Shown here: positions 45,980 through 57,795 of the stretch, piece by piece
Numbering within the stretch: position 1 is the first letter of the stretch
Layout of the letters: each line of letters opens with the position of its first letter
NCBI GenBank assembly: GCA_002189035.1
Contig: NEEC01000014.1
Span: 374,501-438,500 of the forward strand
Direction of reading: 5' to 3'
DNA: 64,000 nt
From: Utricularia gibba
Lineage: Eukaryota; Streptophyta; Magnoliopsida; Lamiales; Lentibulariaceae
Translations under genes and position numbers: made by a program
The notes under the pieces: model-generated
Database searches by the model: none
The model's input: the letters and a program-made list of their open reading frames with translations, nothing else
Told to the model about the DNA's origin: nothing

Positions 45980-47581
45980 TCAAGGGTGCGTGGTACGGTT
46001 GTCAACCAGCTTGACTCCTGGCCAATCCTCACACTGTTGGATGTACGGCTCCACCACGCTCGTATTAGTCCTACGTTTCGTCTTACAGTCGAAGTTCAGT
46101 GGTATATGGAAGCAAGGCTCCATCGACAGGAGCCGGCGACACGGCCGGTAATGGCCGGACTCGTTCGGTGTCTTGTACACCATCCACGGCAGCAGCCCGC
46201 CTAAGCCCTGAGCTGCATACCCGAAAGTTGAACGTTGGCTTGTGAGCAATGCGTCCGTTAAACTCAGTAGGTATATTTCTGCCAATGCTTTCTTATCGTG
46301 ATCCCGATCCCCTGTTTGTTGGTGGTCGTCGAAGCATGCTTGATGGACTCCGACGACGTCTCCGGTCACCGTCGGATTCACCCAATATAAACGTCTCAGA
46401 TGTTCGAAGTAGCCTCGGTGCAACGAAGTCATGACCACAGCGATTTTTCTCTTCTTCTTGATGATGGTGCTGTTCATGTGTCCCTGGTCATCCACTTGTG
46501 GAAGCAAACCCTCGTTCATACCGCAGGAAACAACTTGATCCACCATGCTGTGGAAAGGGATTCGTTCGTAGAAGTAGAGTCGAACTTGGATCCCGACTCT
46601 TAGATCCGCCTCAGACAGGTAGGTGTCATAGAATCTTCTTAAAAGCTCCCAAACTGAATTTTTGGGATGGAACAAATATCGACCCAGTAGATGAAAAATG
46701 GTTGCCCTATCCGGGAATAGCTTTAGCAACTCTTCTTCGAAGTGCGGTATCGAGTACAACGAAGGAACGAAGTATATGTTCGTCATCATTATCAACCACG
46801 GCACATCTTGGAGGTACGATAAGGCTTCGTCGCAGAGGAAACGTTTGTCGAGATCATCATAGTTTGTAGCCCAAAGATGCGCATATACATAGGACAGAGG
46901 TGAACTACTTGCATTGCTAAAGTGGTTGTGTTTCAGGAGCTCCCCGAAGCTGTCTGGTGAAGCTTTTTTAAAGGTTTCGAATCTGTCAGCCAATGGGAAG
47001 TCCACAGGAAGCAGCCAGGAGCCTTCTGGAAATGGCTCACAGAAGAGGTCGGAAATGATATCGCCGGGATAGATCAGGAAAGTCCTATCGGTAAGAAGAG
47101 CGTATAGAAACGCGGCGGGGAGACTTATCATTCTGTTCCCCAGTCCATCGGCCGAAAACCATATGATGTACTTGCAATCGGCCGGCATGTTGCTGGTTCT
47201 GTTGGTTCGGAGCACATCGGCCGCCATGTTGTACGACGGCGTATACGGGGCGCACCTCTTGTGCCGATCCTCGTACCGGCGTAACTTGTACACGAGATAC
47301 GACGAGGGCTCCCTCAACGTCGATCGGCGATGCAAAAGCGGGTCGTGCTTACTCCGACAGGAGCCGTCATCCACTCCTCTCCAGATAAGATCCTCATCAA
47401 GATGGTTGTAAGAATGAGGGGTTTCCTCCTGCTTCTGAGCAAAGACACGATCCCTTATTACTGCAAACACAGTGCAGAGAAAGAACAAGGCCATCCCGAG
47501 AAGCAGCACGCCACCAAGAAGCTTGAGCGTATTGAACGGAAACCTAACTCGTGAACCCCTGAGGAGCTGTTTTCTCCCCAT
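45980..47581 (-). CDS. GT37 xyloglucan-type fucosyltransferase, paralogue B
   Basis: A single intact 533-residue frame, same strand and layout as paralogue A. The anchor lies at about residues 18-42 (TLKLLGGVLLLGMALFFLCT). Then come CAPYTPSYNMA, CKYIIWFSADGLGNRM, LFCEPFPEGSWLLPVD, FHLLGRYLFHPKNSVW, VGIQVRLYFYE and STFGYAAQGLGG. All recognisable GT37 motifs are present, so it is probably an active GDP-fucose-dependent enzyme of the Golgi. It has a short extra C-terminal tail (VDNRTTHP) compared with A. The gene tandem A/B and the inverted pair C/D point to local duplication. Confidence 0.93.
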   Translation of the reverse strand: MGRKQLLRGSRVRFPFNTLKLLGGVLLLGMALFFLCTVFAVIRDRVFAQKQEETPHSYNHLDEDLIWRGVDDGSCRSKHDPLLHRRSTLREPSSYLVYKLRRYEDRHKRCAPYTPSYNMAADVLRTNRTSNMPADCKYIIWFSADGLGNRMISLPAAFLYALLTDRTFLIYPGDIISDLFCEPFPEGSWLLPVDFPLADRFETFKKASPDSFGELLKHNHFSNASSSPLSYVYAHLWATNYDDLDKRFLCDEALSYLQDVPWLIMMTNIYFVPSLYSIPHFEEELLKLFPDRATIFHLLGRYLFHPKNSVWELLRRFYDTYLSEADLRVGIQVRLYFYERIPFHSMVDQVVSCGMNEGLLPQVDDQGHMNSTIIKKKRKIAVVMTSLHRGYFEHLRRLYWVNPTVTGDVVGVHQACFDDHQQTGDRDHDKKALAEIYLLSLTDALLTSQRSTFGYAAQGLGGLLPWMVYKTPNESGHYRPCRRLLSMEPCFHIPLNFDCKTKRRTNTSVVEPYIQQCEDWPGVKLVDNRTTHP

Positions 47582-49342
47582 GATTCAACCCTGAAACCTC
47601 TTCCAAGTTCTCAAAGAAAAGTTACTGATTCCAAGCAATAAATCTGGCCATCGTTGCACCAAGCAAGATGACCACATTCGGCAACACTTGAATTCAAATC
47701 AAGTTATGAATGAAGTAAATGCTGCCGTCGGTGTCCGAACAAGACGATAGTGATGGCGCAGGAGGTATGTTGCAAGTCAATGCTGGATCATGTATTTGCT
47801 GTTGAATTTCTCTGCTAAGCTAAGAAAGTAATAAAGAGCAGCCGCCATGTTGAGTCAATAGCACAGTACTCATAAATCGGGCAGCTGCTTGTTGTTAACT
47901 AGGGCTGGCAGTTGAATTGGAAAATATTTATTCAAGATTTTATGCATTATTTCTTATATTATGGTATCCTGCTCATTATTATTCTGCATAATTCAGATTA
48001 ACGCTATATTACGGTATCCTGCTCATTATTACCTTCATTCTCATTCTCAAAATATTTAGATCGTGCTCGGGTAACGTGTTTACGTTTCTAAACATACATG
48101 TATTGAAAAAACCTAAATTCATCTATCACATAAATTTTATTAATAAAAAAGTTTTAATTCTTTTTTCTATTCATTTTGACCACATTTATCATTCATAATA
48201 AGATCATAAACATACATTAATAACATAATTAATATATTATTAATTAAACTATCTTACCAAACGCATCTTTAAACAGTGTTTACGAACTGTACTTATTTTT
48301 CAAAGTATTTTCTATTTTTACTTTTTGAGATTATGCATGAGGAGAAAGACCTTCTATGCGTTACTTGTCACGAAATTTTCAAACATCTCAAAGAAGCAGA
48401 AATCAACATAATACAATAGTTTCGAAAAACCGTCTTAGTTCGATCTTTTGAAACATGATTTAATTGCTAATAATTCAAACTTATGTTACATAGTAAACAT
48501 ATTTGCAAAGTCAACTAGGCACAAGATCACTAGGGAAGCTTTGGCGAAGCTAAATATCTTCAAATTAGGGCGTCTATGCATCTTGAATTCAATCATCCTA
48601 CAACGCCCACCGCGATGCCTGCATTTATGTTAATTTATGAGACCCCCCACAAAAAAAAATAGTACCAGCAGAAAGCTTATAGAAAGAATTATTAATTTAA
48701 ATTTACATTAATTACTTTAAAAAAAAGACTGCAGGCTTACTGCTACTCATAGCTTGACCCCACTGATTACCTTTTTCAGCCAATCACGTCACGTGAAATC
48801 TGGAACTCCCCAAACACACCCTTCACAAGTATTTCTAAATTCAGTTTTTAAAAGTGCATTCTCTGTATTTGTTACATAATATGTAATAATATTTGTAATA
48901 TTTTGAAGTGGGCCCAGCGCGCAAACGCACGTTTGGATAGATTTGGGCCAGGTGTAACTGGAGGCCCGCACAGAGAAACTGGGCCCGCGGTTCATTCCTT
49001 CTGCTCGCTAACGCAATAACTAGTGTTTTAATTTGATAATAAAACTACTTTCGCAATATTTTTTAAAAAATAATTCAAAAAAGAATTAGTCAATCCCCAT
49101 TAGTAAGCTATCTAGGTTCCGCGCTAATTCATGCACTGAATTCCACGAACAGAACAATGAGATGATTTTATTATTACATTGCATATTAATTATCACGAAG
49201 TCTAATTGAGTATTATATTTAATAAATTGCAATGAGGCATGGAGTCAACTATGCGGGAATCAAAACTGTAATTTTGAGTTGTGAGAAATGAACCCCCAAC
49301 CTGACGTGCTTCCTCCGTGCTCTTTGGCTAGGTGTAGTTGCA
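47582..49342. other. Spacer between divergent fucosyltransferase pairs
   Basis: The likely promoters of B (minus) and C (plus) lie at its ends. 47900-48300 is AT-rich and includes a 27-bp direct repeat (see below). The wording TTACCAAACGCAT near 48255 recalls MITE ends, but no paired end was found. No gene is supported. Confidence 0.45.
47955..48031 (+). repeat. Direct repeat, 27 bp, period 50
   Basis: TATATTAYGGTATCCTGCTC plus ATTATTA occurs at 47955-47981 and 48005-48031 with a single mismatch (T/C). A small tandem duplication in an AT-rich spacer. Confidence 0.8.
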
Positions 49343-50898
49343 ATGTCGCGCCGATCTCCCGTCACGCCCAAGAGGCTTCTGTTCAAGGGTTTACTGCAGA
49401 AGTATGGGCCGGGCGGGCTACGGATGCTGATAGGCTGCTTTCTACTTGTTGTTATGGTGATGGGCGTGTTCAATATTTTGAAAAATGGTGAATCTGATGA
49501 AGGCTTTCTCTGGAGAGGATTTGATGAAGGTTCTTGCCTGAGTGGAAGACGTGACTCCCTTTTGCATCGTCGTCCCACGCTGCGAAAGCCTTCTCCGCAC
49601 CTCGTGTCCAAGCTGCGAAGCTACGAAGCACGGCACAGAGGTGTGCGCCGTACACGTTTTTGTACAACGAGACTGTGAGTGCTCTCCAGGGCGGGAAGCC
49701 CGCCGGGCAACAGGAATGTAAGTATAGCATATGGCTTCCCGTCGGCGGATTGGGTAACAGAATGATAAGCCTGGCTTCTGCATTCCTGTATGCTCTTCTC
49801 GAAGATCGAGTCCTGCTCATCGATCCGCAAGATGCAATTTCAGATCTTTTTTGTGAGCCATTTCCGCAGTCTTCTTGGCTTCTCCCGCTCGACTTCCCGT
49901 TGCTTCAGAGATTCAAGGGGCTTAACAAGAATTCTCCGGAGAGTTTCGGGGAGTTATTGAGAAACAACTTGTTGGGCGATTCGAATACCTCAAGGTTGCA
50001 TCCGTACGTGTACGTCCACCTTTATTCCGATTATGGTGATCAAGAGAAATCCTTCTACTGTGATCAGGAGCATTCTTACATACGACGCGTGCCATGGTTG
50101 ATAATGATGTCGGAACTCTACTACGCTCCTTCGTTTTTCTCCATGTCCACCTTCGAAAAAGAGCTGGGAGATCTTTTCCCCGACAAGGAAAATGTTTTCC
50201 ACTTCCTTGGGAGGTATTTGTTTCACCCAACGAATTCCGTTCTGGGACTGGTTACAAGATACTACGAAGCTTACTTGTCTGAAGGTGACATAAAATTAGG
50301 GATCCAAATTAGGGTTTTCCCGCATGAAAAAACTCCCGTCCAAAATATCCTCAATCAAATTCTTTCCTGTACTACGAACGAGGGCTTACTTCCGCGTGTC
50401 CACAAGCAAGAGCAAGAACTTTCCAGAAAGACGGAGAAGAAGAAAATTGTAGTGCTAATGACATCACTAAGCGAAGAGTACTTCAAGCAACTCAAGAAAT
50501 TGTACTGGGAAAATCCAACTGTAACAGGGGAGGCCATCGCAGTCCATCAACCAAGCTTCGAGGAGCAGCAGAACACAGGGAATCTAAATCATGACAAGAA
50601 AGCACTGGCGGAAATATACCTACTCAGCTTAACCGATAAGCTGGGTACAAGTGCATCTTCGACTTTCGGCTATGTGGCTCAGAGTCTCGGCGGACTGACG
50701 CCATGGATGATCTTCAAGTCGATCAACGAGAGCGGACATGACCGGCAATGTCGCCGGGTTCCCTCAATCGAGCCGTGTTTTCACGTTCCCACGGAATATG
50801 ACTGTAAGACGAGAGGTAAAAGCACTAGCTCAAGGCCCCATATTAGAAGATGTGAGGATTTGGGAGTTCAGTTGGTTGACAACCATGGCAATGGGTAG
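49343..50898 (+). CDS. GT37 fucosyltransferase, paralogue C, with a one-base frameshift
   Basis: The first part (49343 on) gives an anchor (LRMLIGCFLLVVMVMGVFNIL) and the stem up to LRSYEARHR, where the frame breaks near 49638-49641 (CACAGAGGTGTG). The neighbouring frame then continues with the family sequence (C-A-P-Y-T-F-L-Y-N-E-T, CKYSIWLPVGGLGNRM, LFCEPFPQSSWLLPLD, FHFLGRYLFHPTNSV, LGIQIRVF, STFGYVAQSLGG) to a normal stop at 50898. One missing base would restore a 518-residue GT37 protein. With more than 400 codons still open after the break, this is either a very young lesion or a consensus error; I favour the latter. C is closest to paralogue D (both have a VYSDYGD segment). Confidence 0.88.
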
Positions 50899-52088
50899 TT
50901 CCATGATCTTGGTCAGTTGGTTTTTTTTGGTTTATTGTAACTTTATTTTTATTTAGTAATATTTAAATTATTGATTCCATTATTTATGGAATTTACAAAA
51001 ATGATATCCATTGTTTTCCTGTTATGCTGTTTAAAAAGTTAGTATAATTAGTTTTCAATATTTTAAAATAATTTTAAAATTGATCTCAAATAATTTAGTA
51101 TTAACTATTTTGACATAATTGATTTCTAATTTTGAATTAATTGACATTAATAATCTCCAATTATTTAAAAATGTTAACAATCTTAGTCCCCAACTAATCA
51201 TGTCTAATTTATTGAATAATGAAAAGTAATTATAACCCGTGTTTAAATAAAGTTAGATAAAAAATATTAAAAATTGAAAACTAATTATACCCGTTTTTTA
51301 AAATGTTGGAGATAAATTTTATTAATGGAAAGAAAATACGTAATTTACATTGACTAGTTTTTGTCAAAGTGTTAAACATTGAAGCTTAACCTAAATCCTC
51401 TTGCGTGGAAATGGGGTATTCTTTTTTTTCAACCAAAGTTCACAAATGGCAGAGAATATGGACTTTCCGATCCGACGGCTCGCATTAATGCGTTGACACT
51501 GCATGCCCTAGAATGAATTTGACCGCAGCACTAGATTTTTTTTCCCATTGTAAATCTTCAAGCCCTCACCACCCTAGAAACGGGCTACATGATATTTCAT
51601 GAGTAGGACTGAGCATATGAAATGTAATACCTAACACCAATCTTGTTCAAATAATTCGATATTTTGTGATAACGATCGTCATTATCCAAATATGGAGATT
51701 ATACATTAGAAACGTATGTATGTGTCAAAAAAACTGTGATATTGAATAACCCAACTGAATAATTTATCTGATTGGTCAAAAAAAAATTGGTAGTAAAAAA
51801 TGGAATAACCGACGTGTTAAATGTTCTTCATTTTTCGTGTAAGAACAACTTTTGTCATAATTCGAACAACAACCTTGAAAACTGGATATCCTTGAGATTA
51901 TTCAGCGCTCCTATCTCGTTCGTGTAGCGATGGCGGCATTGATTGTCTACAATAATTTAGCATATAGATTTAAAATCCTATTAATAAATATGTAATTATG
52001 TGGCATTAATACCATACAGGGAGGGGCTTACGGGTTTATCACACGCCTCCCTGTGTTCGTTCATACTTGCATCTCGCGCCTAGGAATC
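50899..52088. other. Spacer with a MITE-like inverted repeat
   Basis: Very AT-rich. It contains the inverted-repeat element listed at 51029-51303 and the promoter of paralogue D. No coding region is supported. Confidence 0.5.
51029..51303. mobile_element. AT-rich MITE-like element with terminal inverted repeats
   Basis: An 18-bp perfect inverted repeat, GTATAATTAGTTTTCAAT at 51042-51059 and its complement at 51273-51290, extends imperfectly outwards to about 31 bp (GTTTAAAAAG... against CCGTTTTTTAAAA). About 275 bp in all, AT-rich, with no coding capacity. I could not settle a target-site duplication, so the superfamily is open. Confidence 0.6.
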
Positions 52089-53794
52089 ATGAAAAGAGCG
52101 CCGGTCTCCAAGGGGTTGCGAAGCCAGTATTGGCTCAACTTCTTGATACTGGTCGGGGGTTTTCTGATCGCGGCGATCAGCTTAACCTTTTTGTTTAACA
52201 TGTCCGGCGCGTTGAAGGATCGTGGCGCTGATTACAAGCCCGACCAAGGTGGTAATTTTTCTCGTAATCCCGTCGACGAAGAGGCTCCGGTCACGGATCA
52301 TCGGACCGACGAGGAGCTGCCGCCGGAGGGTGACCTGGAGAGTAAGCCGATCGATGAAGGCTTTTTACCTAGTGGATTCGATGAGAGTTCTTGCGTTAGT
52401 CGATACGACCCCTCTTGCTTCGAAAGGCAACGTTAAGAACATCTTCTCAGCACCTCAAATCGACGCTACGAAAGTATGAAACTCGACACAAGAGATGTGC
52501 TCCGTATACGGAGGCGTACAACAAAACCGTGGCGGTTCTGGGATCAAGCGATGCGACCATGGCGTCTGAATGCAAGTTCAACATATGGTTTCCGACGGGT
52601 GGGTTAGGGAACAGAATCCTCAGCCTTACTTCTTCCTTCCTCTACGCTCTCCTTACGGATCGCGTTCTCCTGATCGACACCGATGAGGGTTTCTCCGATC
52701 TCTTCTGTGAACCCTTTCCGGGCGGTTCATGGTTGCTTCCTCTGGACTTCCCGTTGCGCGAAAGATTCAAAGAGTTCAAGAAACATTCAAATGATAGCTT
52801 CGGGGAACTACTGAGAAACAATCTTATAGGAAACCCAACTAGTTCGAAACCCCAGCCTTACCTATACGCTCACGTTTACTCGGACTACGGCGATCTCGAT
52901 AAACGTTTCTACTGCGATGAGGAGCAGTCGTACGTTAAAGACGTCCCGTGGACGATAATGATGTCAAACGTGTACTTCGCTCCGGCCTTCTTCACGATGC
53001 CGATGTTCAAACAGGAACTAGATGACATGTTTCCGGACAAGGGGACGGTTTTCCACTTTCTGGGAAGGTATTTGTTCCATCCCAGCAACGAGGTCTGGGG
53101 ACTTGTAAGAAGATTTCACGAAGCTTACCTGTCCGAATTTGATGTGAAAGTAGGGCTACAGATTAGGGTTTTTCACCACGAAGAAGGCATCCCTTTTGTG
53201 AACGTTATGGATGAGATTCTTTCATGCACCATGAACGAGGGTTTGCTTCCACGTCTTCATGCTCAAGAGCAAGAACCTTCATCCAACCGTACAACGGAAA
53301 ACAGTAACAAGAAGAAAATCGCGGTGCTAATGACCTCGTTGACACGACAATTCTTCGAGCCTCTGAGAAGACTGTTCTGGCAAAACGCAACCGTCACCGG
53401 AGAGTCGGTGGCAATCCACCAACCCAGCTTCGATGAGCATCAGCAAACGGGGGACAGAGACCATGATCGGAGAGCGCTGGCGGAAATATACCTATTGAGC
53501 TTAACGGACAAGCTGGTTACCAGCGCAGCATCAACTTTCGGGTACGTAGCTCAAGGCCTTGGCGGGCTGACGCCATTGATGATCCCCAAGTCGATGAACC
53601 GGACGACCCAGCCGTGTCGCCGCCTCCTTTCCATGGAGCCGTGCTTCCATATGCCACCCTACTACGACTGTAAGACACACCAAAGGACTAATACCAGTGT
53701 TGTTGAGCCTTATCTCCTGCAATGCGAGGACTTGGCTGTCGGTGTGAAGTTGGTCGGAGATCCTACGAGCACGAGTACGCCTTCCAACCCTTAG
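52089..53794 (+). CDS. GT37 fucosyltransferase, paralogue D, with a one-base frameshift
   Basis: Starting at the ATG at 52089 (an upstream in-frame GTG is unlikely), the protein has an anchor (FLILVGGFLIAAISLTFLF) and an unusually long, acidic, Pro-rich stem (about residues 45-95). At S-R-Y-D-P the frame breaks in a run of four C (52409-52412). Five C would continue L-L-L-R-K-A-T-L-R into the neighbouring frame, which runs through CAPYTEAYNKT, CKFNIWFPTGGLGNRIL, LFCEPFPGGSWLLPLD, FHFLGRYLFHPSNEVW, VGLQIRVF and STFGYVAQGLGG to 53794. The restored length is 568 residues. All GT37 motifs are intact, so I read the break as a homopolymer deletion in the assembly. Expected Golgi alpha-fucosyltransferase; the acceptor is unknown. 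Confidence 0.88.
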
Positions 53795-54760
53795 CTTTTA
53801 TCCGTCCATCCACGTCGTGAAATTCAGAAAGTCTGCGGTATCATGAAACTTATTTTTGGGGTTCTCCGATGTTGCTCGATGGGGCAAAAGCAAATTCAAA
53901 ACCACATATCCCGACATTATCTGCCTGTGTTTTATGCAGTCAGAGGGAAATCTTAACTCTGAAAACTCCTTTGTTGCTTCTACTATTATTTATTTCTTCA
54001 ACGAATTTGAGTTTTTTATCTGAAGAATTGGAGTATGGCATGGATTGTGTAAATTGGAGTATATTTCGAGTAATAAATTCAGTGCCTCGTAGGAAGTGGT
54101 CCAAGCAACTATAGAAAGAATAAGGCAATAGTGAATCAAATTCCTATTGGAGTTCAAAATTGCAGGTTTTTAGAGGGGAATAGACACGTAGGTGAGTTAA
54201 TGGGGCAACAAAGGGAATTATGAGAGATTTTGACTTTTGAGTCTAATTAATGAACAGTTAAGTGTAATAACTCTCATCCCCCGCCATTTTCTGCATTCAT
54301 TTATTACAAAATACCTTATTAATACCTAGAAAAATTATTTCAAAAATTTCAAACTTAAAAATTCATATATCTAGAAAAATTAATATCTCAATATATAACT
54401 GATGAAGTGACATTTTTTATTTAAAACATAGATAGAGAATTTATTATATCTATATCGAATTCAATATCTCAAAATTTGAAATTACATTTTTTGTATTTTG
54501 AAAATTTTTTAAAATATGACCCATAGATTTATATGAATGTAAATAAAATTTTAATATTTTTTTAAAAATAAAAAAAACAAGGTTTCCTTTTTTCAAAAAA
54601 TTTTTGAAACATTTTTCTCTAAATAGAACATATTCCAATTAACCTTTTAAGCATCTATTACAACTTAAAAGTAAAGCCGAAGTCGCAAAGCACGGAGCTG
54701 AGAATCAAGCAACATTTACTCCGGCAACACAAAATCTTCACTAGAAGAAGTCCAGCAGCA
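53795..54760. other. Spacer between fucosyltransferase D and the SNU23 gene
   Basis: AT-rich, with 3' flanks of two converging genes. Short ORFs at 53869-54128 and 54450-54638 show no features. Confidence 0.5.
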
Positions 54761-56799
54761 TCATTTTTTCGAGGAGCCGAAGCCTCCGAACCCCATCATG
54801 GCTGCGACATCGGGGTCGATCTCAGGTTCCTCCTCTGCGGCCTTCTCTCGCTGCGGGTTCCAAAAAGATAAGAGGATAAAGAAGAGCTCAAGTAGCAATG
54901 AAAAAACAAGGAGCCAACCTTCTTCTCCTTCTTCCTCTCTCGACGCTGCCGCTTCCTATCCTCCTCCTCTTCTTGTTGTTTCAAGATGCGCTCATCTAGA
55001 TCTATGAATAAGACCACAGCTATTGTCAACAGGGCCATAAAAAAAGCCATCACAAGGAATAGGATTCCACAGAAACAATCATCAAGGTGCCATGTTTTTG
55101 AATGTGAAGGAAATTAAAACGGTGAAAGCATGCAACGAAATAGCTCTCTAGACGAAGTTACCAAAAAACTCTCATTGAGGATCTAGCAGGCGTATTGGTC
55201 ATTTTCATTTGTGGGATTGCCCATTTCAGCTTAAGAAACACTCAAGCATGAAAATCATGCAAATATGCCAAAAGAAATACTAATACAGCAAAAACACACG
55301 TCAAATTGAATCCATAGTTTACCATGCACCGTAAAGCTTTCAGTAGTTTTCTGCTTTTTGACAGACTCAAACCGTTTTTGCACCTGCCAGTCAAGGAGAT
55401 GGAATATACATAAACAAATTGGAATAACAGCTTGAATTTTCTAAAACCCAAAAAGCTCCATAGCTGATTAATCAGTAGATGTTGGGAAAAGGCATTGTGA
55501 AGTCTCATTAATTAAAATAAACCGATTGGTTGACATGCAATGCACGGTTGGTCTGAGAGTGAATACCTCAACACGTATATGATTATTATGGTGTGAGAGT
55601 GAATACCTGCTCCAAGGTTGCTCGCTCAGATCGCATTGACATGCCCAAAGCTCGTTGATCTATGAAGAATACGAATGGTAAACAGTTACAGCGGGGAAGA
55701 GCTAACTAGCCAAAAGAATGAGAAAATTAGAGCATCAGAAGGCTTACGCTTCTTCCCATTGATATGGTCCAAATAGTTTGCAGAATCTTTTACGACACAT
55801 TCACATACAGAGCAGTAGTATCCTGCCTGCAGAAATTGTGGTTATGGCTTAAACTGAAAATAAGGCTGGCTATGAAACTGATTTTCCCAAGAAAACTCAA
55901 CAATGATGGGTAAGCCACCGTAATATTAATCTTGTGGTCAAGAATCGTTGAAAGATGGTTTCCAACAGAAGCATGAATTATAAAGCATCTGATGGTACTA
56001 AAAATCCTTCCAAAATCACGCACAGAATTTAGAAAAAGGTAACAGCAACGAAAATACCAACAAAGTGATGAATCACAGACTGAATCAACGTGTAAACTAT
56101 TACCTGCTGACTTAGAGGAGCAATCGGCGTCACCACCTACAAAATAGATATGAGTCAATCTTCCATCCATATGGTTCTAGAAAAAATCATTATTTTACAC
56201 AATGGCGGAAGTAGCCGGTAGCTTGGGTAAAGCTGAAAACTTTAGGTGTAAATAGGAAACAAACCTGTGTCTTCCCTAAGCGTGATTCGAGATCCACTTC
56301 ATAATCCCTGTGCTTCAAAGGTTTCCGTTGCACTGGTGGACCTCCTGCTGCATATTACCAAAACTAGAGGGCTACAACTACTGGAAGATAAAGGGCTGCG
56401 ATATTCTTTATTCAAAAACGAAAAGAAAGGGCGAAGATGATTAGGGCACTTAGATTGCAATACTCACACTTTTTTGATCGAGCCTCTGCTTCCTACACAA
56501 CAGGGCAAGAAAGACGTATTACCCAAACATTTACGAACACAAACCAGACTCTCCACCGATGATGAGAACTAAAAGAAAACACTTGAAAACGATATCACCA
56601 AGCCCTACCTTCTCCTCGCGTTCGCGGGCGCGCTGCAGATACTCCTCCCGGTCAAATTTTCTTCGAAACGTGTTGTCAACTCCAGCACCCTGAAACCCAG
56701 AACCAGATTCTGCCTAGTTAGTTCAAAACGCCGACACTAGTCCTCCGTAAATGAAAACCCGAAACAATATGTAACCACCGAGTTGCCGGATTGAGCCAT
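54761..56799 (-). CDS. SNU23/ZMAT2-type U1-zinc-finger spliceosome protein
   Basis: Ten exons (56779-56799, 56609-56689, 56468-56492, 56265-56347, 56104-56136, 55748-55826, 55607-55659, 55323-55383, 54919-55001, 54761-54850) give 202 residues, the normal ZMAT2 size. Key segments: [39 protein letters not shown], a U1-type C2H2 finger Y-Y-C-S-V-C...[30 protein letters not shown], a basic run ([13 protein letters not shown]), and the end [18 protein letters not shown]. Yeast Snu23 and human ZMAT2 are components of the U4/U6.U5 tri-snRNP and pre-catalytic spliceosome. The role is inferred from this strong match. Exons are tiny (21-90 bp), with consistent GT-AG borders and phases. Confidence 0.93.
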
Positions 56800-57795
56800 G
56801 GAGCCAATTTCACGCAGAACTCCTACTCCTGGGATGAATTGCTGCTAATTGCAAAATAAAGAAGGGAAATTTCTCAGAAAATCTCCGTCTGCTGCTGACT
56901 CGATTGTGAGTGAAACTCCAATCGGATGAGTCTCTGTTTGCCAAGAAAAAAAGAGCACATGAGCCCAACCTTTGCGCCAACGTAAATATCGGCCCAAAAA
57001 TCAACTGAAACCCAGCCCAACTCTTTTAAGTATAAAGAATAAAAAACAAATAAAGTGCAAAGAGTTAGCCCATTTTCAATGGCAGTACCACATAAATATA
57101 AATATTAAATTAATCAAGTAAATTGATTCCGTACGCTTACATTCAAATTTCTTTCCTATTTTAGATTTTTTAAATCAATATTTAAATTAAAATGCAGAGG
57201 ACCAAGCCACCCCTTCCAATCAAGAAACAAGCATCCCAAGCCCCCACCTCCAAGCACGTGGTTACATGTGCATAGGGCCCACAAGTTTCCTTTACGATTA
57301 ATTGGACAATAACCGTCACCATTTAATATAATTTTCATAATAATAGTGAATAAATACTCACCAAATAATAAATTCAAAAAATGACACCATAGAAATGAAG
57401 GGGGCACTCTCAACATTGGTTCACTGGTGTATTTCATATTCTTCATATAGCAATTCTGCATATATATCGAATTTGTATATAAAGTAAAACAATCAAATAC
57501 GCAGGAATGTTTATGGGCGTACCAACATGTAGTAACATGAATGTGTATGTTGGATGTTTTGTGACGAAGAACAAGAAACCTGATTTAGGGGATATGTAAA
57601 GGGAAAGGAGCTCATTGATACAGATTTCCACAGGTTTATTGATTACAAGCAACACACATGTTACATAAGAAAGAAGAGATGGAAAGTGAGATGATGTTTA
57701 TGAGGCAGTTACCACAAGTACACACTCTATGTGTCTATAGGAACAAGTGCACAATTTCTTGATGTTGTACAGGTTTTTCTTTTTATTATTACCTG
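56800..57795. other. Spacer between SNU23 and AHL genes
   Basis: SNU23 promoter on the left; AT-rich sequence and the AHL 3' flank on the right. Short ORFs (56810-57004, 57156-57655 minus) show no family features. Confidence 0.5.

Noticed and set aside
47895..47920. TAGGGCTGGCA wording like a hAT end
   Set aside because: No complementary end nearby and no 8-bp duplication.
48070..48290. Possible second MITE near TTACCAAACGCAT
   Set aside because: Only one end is suggestive; no matching inverted end or target duplication could be found by eye.
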